From positions 1,240,001-1,304,000 of the forward strand of contig NZ_AP022873.1 of NCBI RefSeq assembly GCF_014701235.1: DNA of 64,000 nucleotides. The letters run 5' to 3'. Under the pieces are notes generated by a model. The model was not told the origin of the DNA. It saw nothing but the letters and a program-made list of their open reading frames with translations, and ran no database searches. Positions 44,043 through 52,714 of the stretch are shown here, piece after piece. The position numbers were made by a program, and so were the translations under genes. Position 1 is the first letter of the stretch. The number at the start of each line of letters is the position of its first letter. The DNA comes from Dissulfurispira thermophila. GTDB taxonomy: Bacteria > Nitrospirota > Thermodesulfovibrionia > Thermodesulfovibrionales > Dissulfurispiraceae.

Positions 44043-45722
44043 TCACCTATCCACCAAATAAAAGTCTGCCTTCTGTTCCCTGTCTTCTGGCGATCTGTCT
44101 TCTGCTTTTTGTGTTTCCCATATTCTATGCTCAATAGCCTTCAATAACGGACCAAGGGATTCAGGCCTTACAGCAGATATTGCAACAGCATTGTATCTCA
44201 AAGCTATATTCTCAACCACATCCTTTGATACCTTATCAATTTTGTTAAAAACAAGGAGTTTAGGTTTATCTTTGATATTAAGCTCTTCGAGTATATTTTC
44301 GACTGAGTTTATTTGCTGCTCGAATCTTGGATTTGAGATGTCAACAAGATGGAGCAACAGATCAGCATCTTCCAGTTCTTCAAGAGTTGCTTTAAATGCT
44401 GTCATCAAATCCTTTGGGAGGTCCTTTATAAATCCGACAGTGTCCGTTATTATTATCTCTCTCTCCCTTGGAAATCTCAATCTTCTGCTCGCTGTATCAA
44501 GTGTTGCAAACATCCTGTCTTCAACAAATGTTGCACTGTTGGTAAGTGCATTTAAGAGTGTTGACTTACCTGCATTTGTATAACCAATTATTGAGACAAT
44601 AGGGATACCTGTCTCAACTCTTCTTTGTTTTCTTTGACGCCGTGCCTCACTGAGGATTTCGAGCTCTTTTTCAAGTCTCGTTATCCTATCACGGATGCGC
44701 CTTCTATCTATTTCAAGCTTCATTTCTCCGGGTCCCCTTCCCCCGATACCTCCCATCAATCTTGACATTGCAGTTCCCTTACCTGTAAGTCTTGGAAGCA
44801 TATATCTCAACTGTGCAAGTTCCACCTGTACTTTGCCATCACGGCTATGAGCCCTTCTGGCAAATATATCGAGTATCAACTGAGAACGGTCTATGACCTT
44901 TAACTCTGTAGTCTCGGCAATTGCTCTAATCTGCGAAGGACTAAGGTCCTGATCAAATATCAATAGTGTTGCACCCTTATTCATGGCATTGATTACTATT
45001 TCCTTAAGTTTTCCTTCTCCTAAAATGTATCGAGGATTTATTTCTTTGAGTCTCTGTATAACCTCATCTATTACTATTACATCGCTGGACACAGCAAGCT
45101 CTTTCAGTTCGTCCATGGATTCTTCAAGTTCATATTTAGGTCTTGTGGAAGCACTCACAAGTATCGCCCTTTCTCTGAGGTCTCGCTGATCAATAAACCT
45201 GTGCCTGTCCATCTCTTCCTCGAGGTTGTAAATGAAATTATCATAATCCAATTCAAATCTGTAAAAGTCAGAGGTCAGGATTTCATATTTTTTGTCTGAA
45301 CCATATGGCATTAGATAAGCTACATAGATGTTATACGGTAAGCCGTCCCTGATGCTTATAGCTGCAATCATATCAAATCTTAAAAGTGAAAGGTCTGTAA
45401 TATCCTCTCTGTTAAGCGGCTCATCTGAAAGATGAGTATGAATAAATCTCAGTCCCCTTAATGCCTTTCTGCCAATAGGATAATCATTAAGGTCTGGAAT
45501 AAAAACACCCTTTGCATCTCCAACAATCACATGTGTTATGGATCCGCTCCTGTCAATAATGATTCCTATTTGTTTACCAATTTCAAAGGAAAGCCCTGTA
45601 ATATATCTGGCAAGCTCCTGAGTTATAAGTTTATCTGCAGGAACTTTTCTACGATAAATCTTTTGGAGTGCATAAATGAGGCCTTTTTTCAGACCTGATG
45701 TATTTCCGTAAATAGATGCTAT
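44043..45722 (-). CDS. hflX: ribosome-associated GTPase HflX, start codon unclear
   Basis: The GTP-binding domain has GYTNAGKSTLLNALT (P-loop), ITDTVGFIKDLP (G3) and LVFNKIDK (G4). The HflX-specific RLMGGIGGRGPGEMKLEIDR linker is intact. HflX splits stalled or hibernating ribosomes. The first ATG is at 45530, but the frame continues upstream with clear HflX sequence (YGNTSGLKKGLIYAL, RKVPADKLITQELARY, GKQIGIIIDR) to about 45722. There I find only ATA or ATT as possible start, behind a GGAGG at 45737-45733, and a TGA follows in frame upstream. I extend the gene to 45722 on similarity. Confidence 0.8.
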   Translation of the reverse strand: MASIYGNTSGLKKGLIYALQKIYRRKVPADKLITQELARYITGLSFEIGKQIGIIIDRSGSITHVIVGDAKGVFIPDLNDYPIGRKALRGLRFIHTHLSDEPLNREDITDLSLLRFDMIAAISIRDGLPYNIYVAYLMPYGSDKKYEILTSDFYRFELDYDNFIYNLEEEMDRHRFIDQRDLRERAILVSASTRPKYELEESMDELKELAVSSDVIVIDEVIQRLKEINPRYILGEGKLKEIVINAMNKGATLLIFDQDLSPSQIRAIAETTELKVIDRSQLILDIFARRAHSRDGKVQVELAQLRYMLPRLTGKGTAMSRLMGGIGGRGPGEMKLEIDRRRIRDRITRLEKELEILSEARRQRKQRRVETGIPIVSIIGYTNAGKSTLLNALTNSATFVEDRMFATLDTASRRLRFPREREIIITDTVGFIKDLPKDLMTAFKATLEELEDADLLLHLVDISNPRFEQQINSVENILEELNIKDKPKLLVFNKIDKVSKDVVENIALRYNAVAISAVRPESLGPLLKAIEHRIWETQKAEDRSPEDREQKADFYLVDR

Positions 45723-45757
45723 ATTCTTTCAAACCTCCATGATTATTTTATCAAATC

Positions 45758-48739
45758 TTACAATATCACATCAAATTCCATCTCTTTATCACCAAAAAGA
45801 AATCTCTTTCTCAGCACCTTTACCCTTACTGTATCTCCCTTCTTTTTATAAAAAAGATGTATTCTCACATCATCCACACTTTTTATGGCAACATTGTCAA
45901 GGGAAATAATAATATCTCCCTTTTTAAGTCCTGCCTTTTCAGAAACACTGTTTTCAGAAAAATCATCTATACTGACCACCCCATGCACTTCCTTTAATAA
46001 GACCATTAGTTTCGGAGATATTACACCATCCAAATGTTTAGGAAATACGATATAATGAGCAATATCTTTCTCAATATCTACATCATTGAGAATAATCGAA
46101 TAATCATATCTGTTTCTTCGGAATGTCCTTTTGGGAATACCTGATCCATACTGGATATGACCACCTCCAGCAAGAACAACCATCTGATAGTCAGGATTCT
46201 TTCTTATAAACTCATCAATAGACATTGACATTGTTTCATCCCATAGTATCTGTGATTGATAGAAGAAATCAAAATTTTTTCCTCCTGAATTGTCATGTCT
46301 GAGAAAGACCTCTCTAATCCTGTCTCTATATTCACCATCAGAGAAATCCATCTCCATAGGTATCTCCTTTTTTTCTGCCTCTGAAAGTGAATCAATTCCA
46401 CTCCGTGATACCTTATCAACTATCTCTCGTTGAATATTAAGGGCGACTACAGGTATCTTTTCCTGCACCGCAAAATCCAATATAGGCTTGTAAAGATTGT
46501 AATCAAATCCCCATCTTTTGAAATATTCTGATTTTTTGAGGAATTCCTTTTCATTAATCATGCCTGCTATGTAATCATCCAGAACCTTCTGAAATGGTCT
46601 TTGAAACATCTCCATGCCAATTGCGATTTTTTTATTTTTCTTGTGGAGACCTTTTATAACTTCAAGCTGCACATTATGATGAGCAAATCTATCATGATAT
46701 TCTCCAATATATACAATCTTTTTCGATGATACAGCCTCTATAATTTCAGACAATGTCTTTATAGTAGATACATCAATAGCCAACGCCTGCTCTTTATTCT
46801 CCACCTTTATACCCCTATCAGAGTCATCAATCTTTTTATATATATTTCTTCCATTATCAAAAGATAGCATAGTGTACTTGCCGTAATGGAATATCTTTCT
46901 GAATGCTGCATCTACTTCTTCTTTGGATTTAGCAGAAAATATTACAACAACCTTCTGATAATTCCATGGATTATTTTTTACAATCAGATTGAATTTAGCA
47001 TCAATTCTATCACTGCTTCCATAAAGCCTGTTGATTATAGGATTATCATTGCCAAGTATAATAATAGACGAGGATTTTATATCTGAATCCATTATATCCC
47101 TGATTTCTTTTTCTATAGCACCCCTTCCTTTAAAATAATCGATAATAATCCTGTAAATTTCTTTATTGACAGCAGGGAGAACTATAATACCTTTATCATC
47201 GCCAATAACCCTCGATATTACAGGAGGAAGTTCGCTACTTGAAAGTTTTCTTGCTATCTCGTAATCTTCATCCATAACTATTTTTTCAGGTACGCTATCT
47301 AAAGACAATGTCAGCCCTGTCTTTACCTTATCTATTCTGACCCATATCTTTTTTTTCAAACCGTCTTTATAATGAATCGTCAAAGGGACATCTATTGTAT
47401 AGACCCTACCCTTTTGACCAATATAAAAACTTACCTCATATTTATTACCGTTTTGCTTTATACGAAATCCATCTATATAAAGGTCAGCCATCCCTGAAAT
47501 ATCAACCCATTGCTTAAAAAATTCGCTCAGGTCCTTTCTATATCTCTTTTCAAAAATATTCTTAATATCATCCCACGAGGCTTTTTTAAATTTGTTCTCG
47601 CTTATGAAATCCCTCATAGATTTATAAAACACTTCCTCGCCAACGATATTTTTGAGCATATGGAATATCATGGCCGTCTTTCCATAACCTATTGCCTTTG
47701 ATGAAAAGTCCGCCCTGCTCCTGAAATCCCTTATTGGAAATTCGTTTTTCTCATTTACATAACTCATGTAATCAATAAGTATCTGTTTCCTGTATTCCCA
47801 TCCTTTTCCTTTCTGTTCTTCGTAACGATGGTCTGCAAGATATGTAGTTAGTCCCTCTGCCCAATTACCCTTTTCATAGTCGATATATACAAGATTACCA
47901 AACCATTGATGAAGGACTTCATGACCAAGTGATGTCTCAACAATAAATAGAAGCCTTACAATATCCTGACCGAGTAATGTATATGTGGGCATGGAATATC
48001 CTGTTGGAAGGAAATTTTCAACAATGGAAAATCTTTTATATGGGAATTTTCCCAAAATATCTTCATAAAGCTTGAGATATTTCTTTGTATATTCGATATA
48101 TTTTTTAGCAAGTTCAATATCTTCACGGAAAAAATATGCATATATTTCAATATTGCCATAGCTGTCTTTGATTATTTCATATCTGTTTGCTGCTATCAGA
48201 TTTATTCCATCGGTTGGATATGGAAAATCAAAAATAAACTCTATGTTCCCATCTTTTATATTTTTTGCTATACCTTCCCCTTCAGAAATAGCCTCGTATC
48301 CATCTGGCAATACTGCTTTAAGCCTGTATTTATACAATCCCTCTAACTGCGGATACCATATTCCAGTAAGGGAAATTCCTCTTTCATTAATAATGCTTCC
48401 AACTACTCCATAGTTTGTATCCTCTGTAGTATTATTATCTTTGAAAACACCCTCATATCTTATATCAAGACTACCGCTCTGTAATGGTAATATCCTTAAA
48501 ACTTCATCTTTTATATTAAAATTAATCCCTTGTCCATTCAGTGTTACTTCTTTGATCTTGAGATGTCCTATATACATTACAAGTTCCTTGCCTGCCTGAA
48601 CATCAATCGTGGCAAGTCCGATAATCCTTGAATCAGGTATGTTAAATGAGATGTCTAAATTATATTCAGGCTGTTGCCCTGTGTATGCAATAACAGGTAG
48701 AAAAAGAAATATAATTATTGACATAAAGCGATAGAACAT
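45758..48739 (-). CDS. M1-family metallopeptidase fused to ChaN-like and PDZ domains
   Basis: A signal peptide (FMSIIIFLFLPVIAYTG) precedes an M1 peptidase. The zinc site is HEVLH at residues 273-277, followed 18 residues later by Glu in WAEG (E295), exactly the family HExxH-18-E spacing. From about 665 comes a ChaN/Tiki-like domain (IVYIGEYHDRFAHHNVQLEV, then MEMFQRPFQ and VVLAGGGHIQYGSG). A PDZ domain closes the protein (SVSEKAGLKKGDIIISLDNV). It would act outside the cytoplasm. ChaN binds heme-like ligands, so handling of peptide or iron sources is possible. The three-domain order is uncommon in my experience. Confidence 0.85.
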   Translation of the reverse strand: MFYRFMSIIIFLFLPVIAYTGQQPEYNLDISFNIPDSRIIGLATIDVQAGKELVMYIGHLKIKEVTLNGQGINFNIKDEVLRILPLQSGSLDIRYEGVFKDNNTTEDTNYGVVGSIINERGISLTGIWYPQLEGLYKYRLKAVLPDGYEAISEGEGIAKNIKDGNIEFIFDFPYPTDGINLIAANRYEIIKDSYGNIEIYAYFFREDIELAKKYIEYTKKYLKLYEDILGKFPYKRFSIVENFLPTGYSMPTYTLLGQDIVRLLFIVETSLGHEVLHQWFGNLVYIDYEKGNWAEGLTTYLADHRYEEQKGKGWEYRKQILIDYMSYVNEKNEFPIRDFRSRADFSSKAIGYGKTAMIFHMLKNIVGEEVFYKSMRDFISENKFKKASWDDIKNIFEKRYRKDLSEFFKQWVDISGMADLYIDGFRIKQNGNKYEVSFYIGQKGRVYTIDVPLTIHYKDGLKKKIWVRIDKVKTGLTLSLDSVPEKIVMDEDYEIARKLSSSELPPVISRVIGDDKGIIVLPAVNKEIYRIIIDYFKGRGAIEKEIRDIMDSDIKSSSIIILGNDNPIINRLYGSSDRIDAKFNLIVKNNPWNYQKVVVIFSAKSKEEVDAAFRKIFHYGKYTMLSFDNGRNIYKKIDDSDRGIKVENKEQALAIDVSTIKTLSEIIEAVSSKKIVYIGEYHDRFAHHNVQLEVIKGLHKKNKKIAIGMEMFQRPFQKVLDDYIAGMINEKEFLKKSEYFKRWGFDYNLYKPILDFAVQEKIPVVALNIQREIVDKVSRSGIDSLSEAEKKEIPMEMDFSDGEYRDRIREVFLRHDNSGGKNFDFFYQSQILWDETMSMSIDEFIRKNPDYQMVVLAGGGHIQYGSGIPKRTFRRNRYDYSIILNDVDIEKDIAHYIVFPKHLDGVISPKLMVLLKEVHGVVSIDDFSENSVSEKAGLKKGDIIISLDNVAIKSVDDVRIHLFYKKKGDTVRVKVLRKRFLFGDKEMEFDVIL

Positions 48740-48782
48740 TGTTTATTATACATTATGTAATCAGATTTTAGTAAAATTAAGT

Positions 48783-49052
48783 ATGGAAGAAAGAGATAAA
48801 ATGAAACTTAAACCTCTATCTCTCGGCATTGCACTTGGTCTGGTATGGGGAGGCTCATTATTTATTACTACTTGGCTCTCTTATTATACTGGCTATGGAA
48901 AACTGTTCCTTGAAGTCCTTGCTAAATCTATCTATCCGGAATATACAATTTCACCACTGGGGAGTTTTTTAGGATTATTTTATGGTTTTTTTGACGGATT
49001 TGTAAGCGCATGGCTGATAGCAGTCATATATAATAAGATAAGCATTAAATAA
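48783..49052 (+). CDS. small two-helix membrane protein (holin-like annotation family)
   Basis: The 89-residue protein has a charged start (MEERDKMKLKPLSLG), a first helix (IALGLVWGGSLFITTW), a SIYPEYTISPLGSFLGLFYG segment and a second helix ending AVIYNKISIK. Proteins of this pattern are often labelled bacteriophage holin, but no phage genes are nearby. It is divergent from the M1-ChaN gene, with about 43 bases between starts. MKLKPLS at 48801 is an alternative start. Confidence 0.6.
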   Translation: MEERDKMKLKPLSLGIALGLVWGGSLFITTWLSYYTGYGKLFLEVLAKSIYPEYTISPLGSFLGLFYGFFDGFVSAWLIAVIYNKISIK

Positions 49053-49114
49053 AAAAGGCAGGACACAGTATTTCCGCTTCATCCTCAAATGGCATCAGAT
49101 TTTGCTCATAGCTC

Positions 49115-49166
49115 GAATTGGCTCATGGCTGATAGCTCATAGACGCTAATTAAAAACCATGAGGCA
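49115..49166. repeat. GCTCATA-type heptamer repeats between genes
   Basis: GGCTCAT, GGCTGAT, AGCTCAT and AGACGCT follow at 7-base spacing, facing an ATGAGGCATAAGCTATG arm. Related copies lie at 52356-52417 and 62836-62883. The rest of 49053-49244 shows no gene. Confidence 0.65.
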
Positions 49167-49244
49167 TAAGCTATGAATGTGCTGCGTCTGGGCTGCTAAG
49201 GTTGCTCCAATACAATGTCTTGTCTTAATTAAAGGGGTGAAATT

Positions 49245-50363
49245 ATGTCTAATGTATTCTTTACACCTGCAAGGGTTAAAAAATGGAAATATGACGAAAG
49301 CATGCCGGGAAAACTCGAGAGATTATTAAAGGAAATAAAACTACCAAATTATTTTGAAAAAGACGAATGGGTAGCCATAAAAACACATTTTGGCTCTAAC
49401 GGTGCACACAGAATTATAAGACCTGTATTTATAAGAAAGGTAGTTGATTCATTAAGAGCAATAGGAGCAAAACCTTTTATTACAGATACAGTAAGGATAA
49501 AAGGACTTGATTACCTTGAAATAGCAAATCAAAATGGTATAAATCATCTCTCCGTGGGCGCACCTGTTGTAATAGCTGATGGCCTTTATGGAAACGACAA
49601 TATTATGGTCAAGGCAGGCGATATACTCGGAGAAATAGCAGTGGCATCACTAATATACGATGTACCTGCAATGGTGGTTTGCTCCCATGTAAAAGGGCAC
49701 ATAAATGCAGGATACGCAGGAGCTATAAAAAACATAGCAATGGGTGCAATAAGCGGCAGCCATAGACACTGCGGGTGGAAATGCGGCAGAGGGGCAATGC
49801 ATACAATAGGAGAAGGAAAATTTATATGGGATGAAGAAAAATGTGCCTTTTGCTTTCAGTGTGAAGAAGTGTGTCCTCTTGATTGCATAAATTTCGAAGA
49901 TAATAAATTCAATTATCATGACGAGAGATGCTGGCGTTGCGGAAGATGCACAAGGGTATGTCCTGAAGGCGCACTTACAATGCCGGGAAATGATGAGTTA
50001 TTCATGAGATCTCTATCAGAAGCAGCCAGTGCAGTTTTAAGCACATTCAAACAAAACAAGGTAATTTATATAAACTTTCTTACAGAGATACAACCTGAAT
50101 GCGACTGTATGCCTGCAGCAGAAGTCCCTGTAATTCAAGACATAGGAATACTAATCTCTGATGATATTGTATCCATTGAACAGGCATCAATAGATTTGCT
50201 CCTGAAAGAAGATCCCCTTCCGTCCTCGTTAGCTGAAGATGAAGAAATAAAGGGAGGCGAGGATATACTCTTTAATCTCCACAAGAAACCTTATCTACTA
50301 CAGATTGAAGAGGCTGAAAGACTTGGTCTCGGAAGCAGGCATTACAAGCTGATAGAAGTATAA
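49245..50363 (+). CDS. DUF362-family protein with a 2x[4Fe-4S] ferredoxin domain
   Basis: The DUF362 region starts near EKDEWVAIKTHFGSNGAHRI and carries the VVCSHVKGHINAGYAGAIKN block. Two four-Cys clusters follow: CAFCFQCEEVCPLDC, then CWRCGRCTRVCPEG (about residues 203-242). A C-terminal region after the clusters (NFLTEIQPECDCMPAAEVP) is typical of the family. It is probably a cytoplasmic electron carrier or oxidoreductase of unknown partner. A ribosome-binding AAAGGGG precedes the start. Confidence 0.85.
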   Translation: MSNVFFTPARVKKWKYDESMPGKLERLLKEIKLPNYFEKDEWVAIKTHFGSNGAHRIIRPVFIRKVVDSLRAIGAKPFITDTVRIKGLDYLEIANQNGINHLSVGAPVVIADGLYGNDNIMVKAGDILGEIAVASLIYDVPAMVVCSHVKGHINAGYAGAIKNIAMGAISGSHRHCGWKCGRGAMHTIGEGKFIWDEEKCAFCFQCEEVCPLDCINFEDNKFNYHDERCWRCGRCTRVCPEGALTMPGNDELFMRSLSEAASAVLSTFKQNKVIYINFLTEIQPECDCMPAAEVPVIQDIGILISDDIVSIEQASIDLLLKEDPLPSSLAEDEEIKGGEDILFNLHKKPYLLQIEEAERLGLGSRHYKLIEV

Positions 50364-50372
50364 AATAAAAGT

Positions 50373-50401
50373 GCTGCTGCCCGTGGGAACTGGACAGCAG
50401 C
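50373..50401 (-). terminator. hairpin that could terminate the rlmI transcript
   Basis: GCTGCTG and CAGCAGC form a seven-base stem with a 15-base loop. On the minus strand the stem is followed by ACTTTTATTTT, a T-rich stretch. It lies about 110 bases after the rlmI stop. For the plus-strand gene the following bases are not T-rich. Confidence 0.45.
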
Positions 50402-50514
50402 TTAGGGGAGGTAACGAGGCGCTTCTGATTGTAGAATAGCAAACATAAATCTGCTTGTCAAGAAGAAATTTTAAAGTAAACTATTAATTTTAATTTTAGA
50501 GTAATAACATGGAT

Positions 50515-51675
50515 TTACAGTTCAAGAAATGCACACTTAAGATATTCTGTTTCAGGCACAGACAAAAGAATCGGATGATCGCGGCTTTGAGAACGATACT
50601 CTATAAGGCGTGGGTTTCTTTCAGCATCCTTTGCAGAATCGCGCAATATATCTAAAAACATAGTTTTTTCAACATGATAAGAGCAAGATGATGTGGCAAG
50701 TATTCCACCCCTTTTAATAAGCCTCATAGCCATGGCATTTATCTCTCTGTATCCTTTAACAGCCTCTTTAACCTTTGCCCTTCTCTTAACAAATGCAGGG
50801 GGGTCAAGTACTATAAAGTCATACAGACTGCCAGACTCCACCTCTTTTTTTAAAAATTTAAAAACATCATCCTTCACAAAATCACATCTGTCCTCAAGTC
50901 CATTTAATTGAAAATTCCTTTTTGCATTTGATAAAGCAACTTCTGATTCATCAACACATGTCACAAATGCACCATTTTGGGCGAGTTGGAGTCCCCATGC
51001 ACCAGAATAACAAAAAAGGTCAAGCCCTTCTCCTCCCTTGATATAATTTCTTAATGCAAGTCTATTTTCTCTTTGGTCAAGAAAAAAACCTGTTTTCTGC
51101 CCTAAAAGAGGATTTATTTCTATCAAGATTTCACCCTCATTTATTATGGGAATAGAATCAAGGGAACCCTTTATTATTTTCTTTTCAAGGGGAAGCCCTT
51201 CAAGGACTCTGCCCTGACTGTCATTCCTTAGCACAATTACAGATGGTGACAATATCTCATTCATTACATCTATGATCATATCCTTCATCATTTCCATTCC
51301 GAGAGTCAAAAATTGCATAACAAGACACTCACCATATTTGTCAACAATTAAACCAGGGAGAAAGTCGCCTTCGCTGTAGATAACCCTAAAGGAATTGGTA
51401 TCAAGCAAAAATCTCTTTCTGTAATTGATTGCATTGATTATATGTTTACGGAAAAAATTATGGTTTATATCTTCCATCTTTCTTGTTAAGAGTCTTATTG
51501 TTATGAGAGAATGTGGATTGATATAGCCGATTCCTATAAAGATATTTTTGTTATCATAGACTCTTACAAGAGAACCGGGTTGATAATTCTTTGGACTGCT
51601 CATCAGTTCATTTGAAAATATCCAGAGATGACCTGATAGTATTCGGCTTGTCCGCCTCAAAATAATTTTTTCCAT
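50515..51675 (-). CDS. rlmI: class I SAM-dependent rRNA methyltransferase (RlmI-type, PUA plus Rossmann)
   Basis: The N-terminal PUA-like domain (GHLWIFSNEL, then GSLVRVYDN) precedes the EEHG-type linker and the methyltransferase. Key parts are LLGQKTGFFLDQRENRLAL, the SAM site GLDLFCYSGAWGLQLAQNGA and the catalytic DFIVLDPPAFVK, with SSCSYHVEK near the end, containing the catalytic Cys. The family methylates 23S rRNA cytosine (C1962 in E. coli). At 386 residues it is full length. Confidence 0.88.
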   Translation of the reverse strand: MEKIILRRTSRILSGHLWIFSNELMSSPKNYQPGSLVRVYDNKNIFIGIGYINPHSLITIRLLTRKMEDINHNFFRKHIINAINYRKRFLLDTNSFRVIYSEGDFLPGLIVDKYGECLVMQFLTLGMEMMKDMIIDVMNEILSPSVIVLRNDSQGRVLEGLPLEKKIIKGSLDSIPIINEGEILIEINPLLGQKTGFFLDQRENRLALRNYIKGGEGLDLFCYSGAWGLQLAQNGAFVTCVDESEVALSNAKRNFQLNGLEDRCDFVKDDVFKFLKKEVESGSLYDFIVLDPPAFVKRRAKVKEAVKGYREINAMAMRLIKRGGILATSSCSYHVEKTMFLDILRDSAKDAERNPRLIEYRSQSRDHPILLSVPETEYLKCAFLEL

Positions 51676-51723
51676 TTATAATTATACCATCATATTCCCT
51701 GAAATTGCCGATAGGCAAAATTA

Positions 51724-52065
51724 CCATAATCCGTAATCATGAATAGCAGGGGTCCCCAAAAAATCGCAGATTTTTTTGGGGTATTATTCAGGTATGCACT
51801 CAAAGCCTTTATCAATAGGAGGTTATTAGATGACAGAAAATAGGCTGAAGGCTTAAGAATAGGCTACCGCCTTCGGCGATTCAAAATTCAAACTTTAAAA
51901 TTTAAAATTCAAAAACAAGTAAGCATTAGATAATGCCTTTTAAAGATTGCTTTATGTCCTAAAGCCTAAAGCCTTTTCTACCGCCTAAAGCCTTAAGCCT
52001 AATTACCTCATATACACTTAAACCAACACTTTTTAAAGGCTTTGAGCAGTGTCTGCCATCTAATT
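51724..52065. repeat. MITE-like dispersed element, copy 2 (one-ended)
   Basis: From CCATAATCCGTAATCAT and AATAGCAGGGGTCCCC the left arm matches the inverted right arm of copy 1 for about 110 bases, including the CCCCAAAAAATC hairpin. The core shares the ATGACAGAAAATAGGCTG and CCAACACTTTTTAAAG stretches and heptamer runs. The right arm is missing after CAGTGTCTGCCATC. The flanks carry a separate 14-base inverted repeat (GAAATTGCCGATAG at 51708-51721 and CTATCGGCAATTTC at 52091-52104). Confidence 0.75.
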
Positions 52066-52133
52066 AAAAGTGTTTCCCCCTACCACTTCATGTCTATCGG
52101 CAATTTCGAGAGATAACATTTTAGTTGCTTATA

Positions 52134-52154
52134 TTACCTATTTTCTGGTATAAA
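52134..52154 (+). promoter_or_regulatory. sigma-70-like promoter of 6S RNA
   Basis: A TTGCTT -35 box starts at about 52125, and a TATAAA -10 box follows after 18 bases, just upstream of the RNA. Start of transcription is expected near 52160. Confidence 0.55.
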
Positions 52155-52160
52155 TATTAA

Positions 52161-52352
52161 GGGATAGTTTACCTGCCCTGTTTGTGGTTAGGTGAAAGTG
52201 TTGATCCCGCAAATTAGATCTTTTGGGAGCTAATGTTAGGTACACGGTGTGCAGGCCTCCCCTTACGGGATTGAGGAAGCCTAAGTTACCTTCGCGGCAC
52301 CCACCTGTAGACACAGGGATCTAATTTTTCATCTACACGGCAGGGCGGGTTT
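52161..52352 (+). ncRNA. ssrS: 6S RNA
   Basis: The closing stem pairs CCTGCCCTGTTTGTGG with CTACACGGCAGGGCGG. The inside holds the elements I know from E. coli 6S RNA in the same order: GGTGTGCAGGCCTCC, then TTGAGGAAGCCTAAGTTACC, then GCGGCACCCACCTG. A long, bulged hairpin with an open centre is the expected fold, imitating an open promoter to bind RNA polymerase. The position directly upstream of rny supports the call. Confidence 0.85.
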
Positions 52353-52355
52353 ATT

Positions 52356-52417
52356 AGCTCATAGTTGATAACTCATAAATCAATAAACACTGGATATGAG
52401 CTATGAACTATGAGCTA
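52356..52417. repeat. AGCTCAT/GAGCTAT heptamer repeats
   Basis: AGCTCAT, AGTTGAT, AACTCAT face GAGCTAT, GAACTAT, GAGCTAT, all at 7-base spacing. The arms are complementary, so a hairpin can form just after 6S RNA. Confidence 0.7.
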
Positions 52418-52422
52418 TAATG

Positions 52423-52714
52423 ATGACTGGATAGTTGCAATTAGTTATAAAAATAAAGGAGTTAGGATTTTGAAAGGCATTGCTTTCAAAAACCGCAGTA
52501 TACATGATGTTAAGAAAAATATTCACACGAGATATAAAATGTGCAGCCATATCCTATTCCTTTTAAAATTATAAAGCCTCAACCCTTCTTTATAATTGCC
52601 TATCCTATAGTCATCAATAGCAGAGTAGCTGAGTAACTAAAGGATCAAGAGACTTTCCTCTGATTCTTTTACTATTAATCTATTGGCTACTTAAAACAAA
52701 CAGGAGGATTACCA
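52423..52714 (+). other. spacer before rny with one weak small frame
   Basis: No clear gene is visible. A 34-codon frame (52470-52574) starts with TTG eight bases after AAAGGAG and encodes KGIAFKNRSIHDVKKNIHTR and a hydrophobic tail. I have no support from similarity, so I leave it open. The last 20 bases hold the strong AGGAGG of rny. Confidence 0.3.

Noticed and set aside
31967-45743. Reassignment of UGA to Trp, prompted by TGA at two Trp sites and in the hflX leader.
   Set aside because: Many genes here end properly in TGA and use TGG for Trp, and one remnant also has a frameshift. Decay explains it better.
48783-49052. Prophage, because of the holin-like label for the small membrane protein.
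   Set aside because: No phage structural, integrase or lysis genes are near. The pattern is common in non-phage contexts.
50364-50420. SRP (4.5S) RNA, from the CAGCAGC-containing hairpin.
   Set aside because: The GGTCAGG/GGAAGCAGC core of SRP RNA is missing. A simple hairpin is a better reading.
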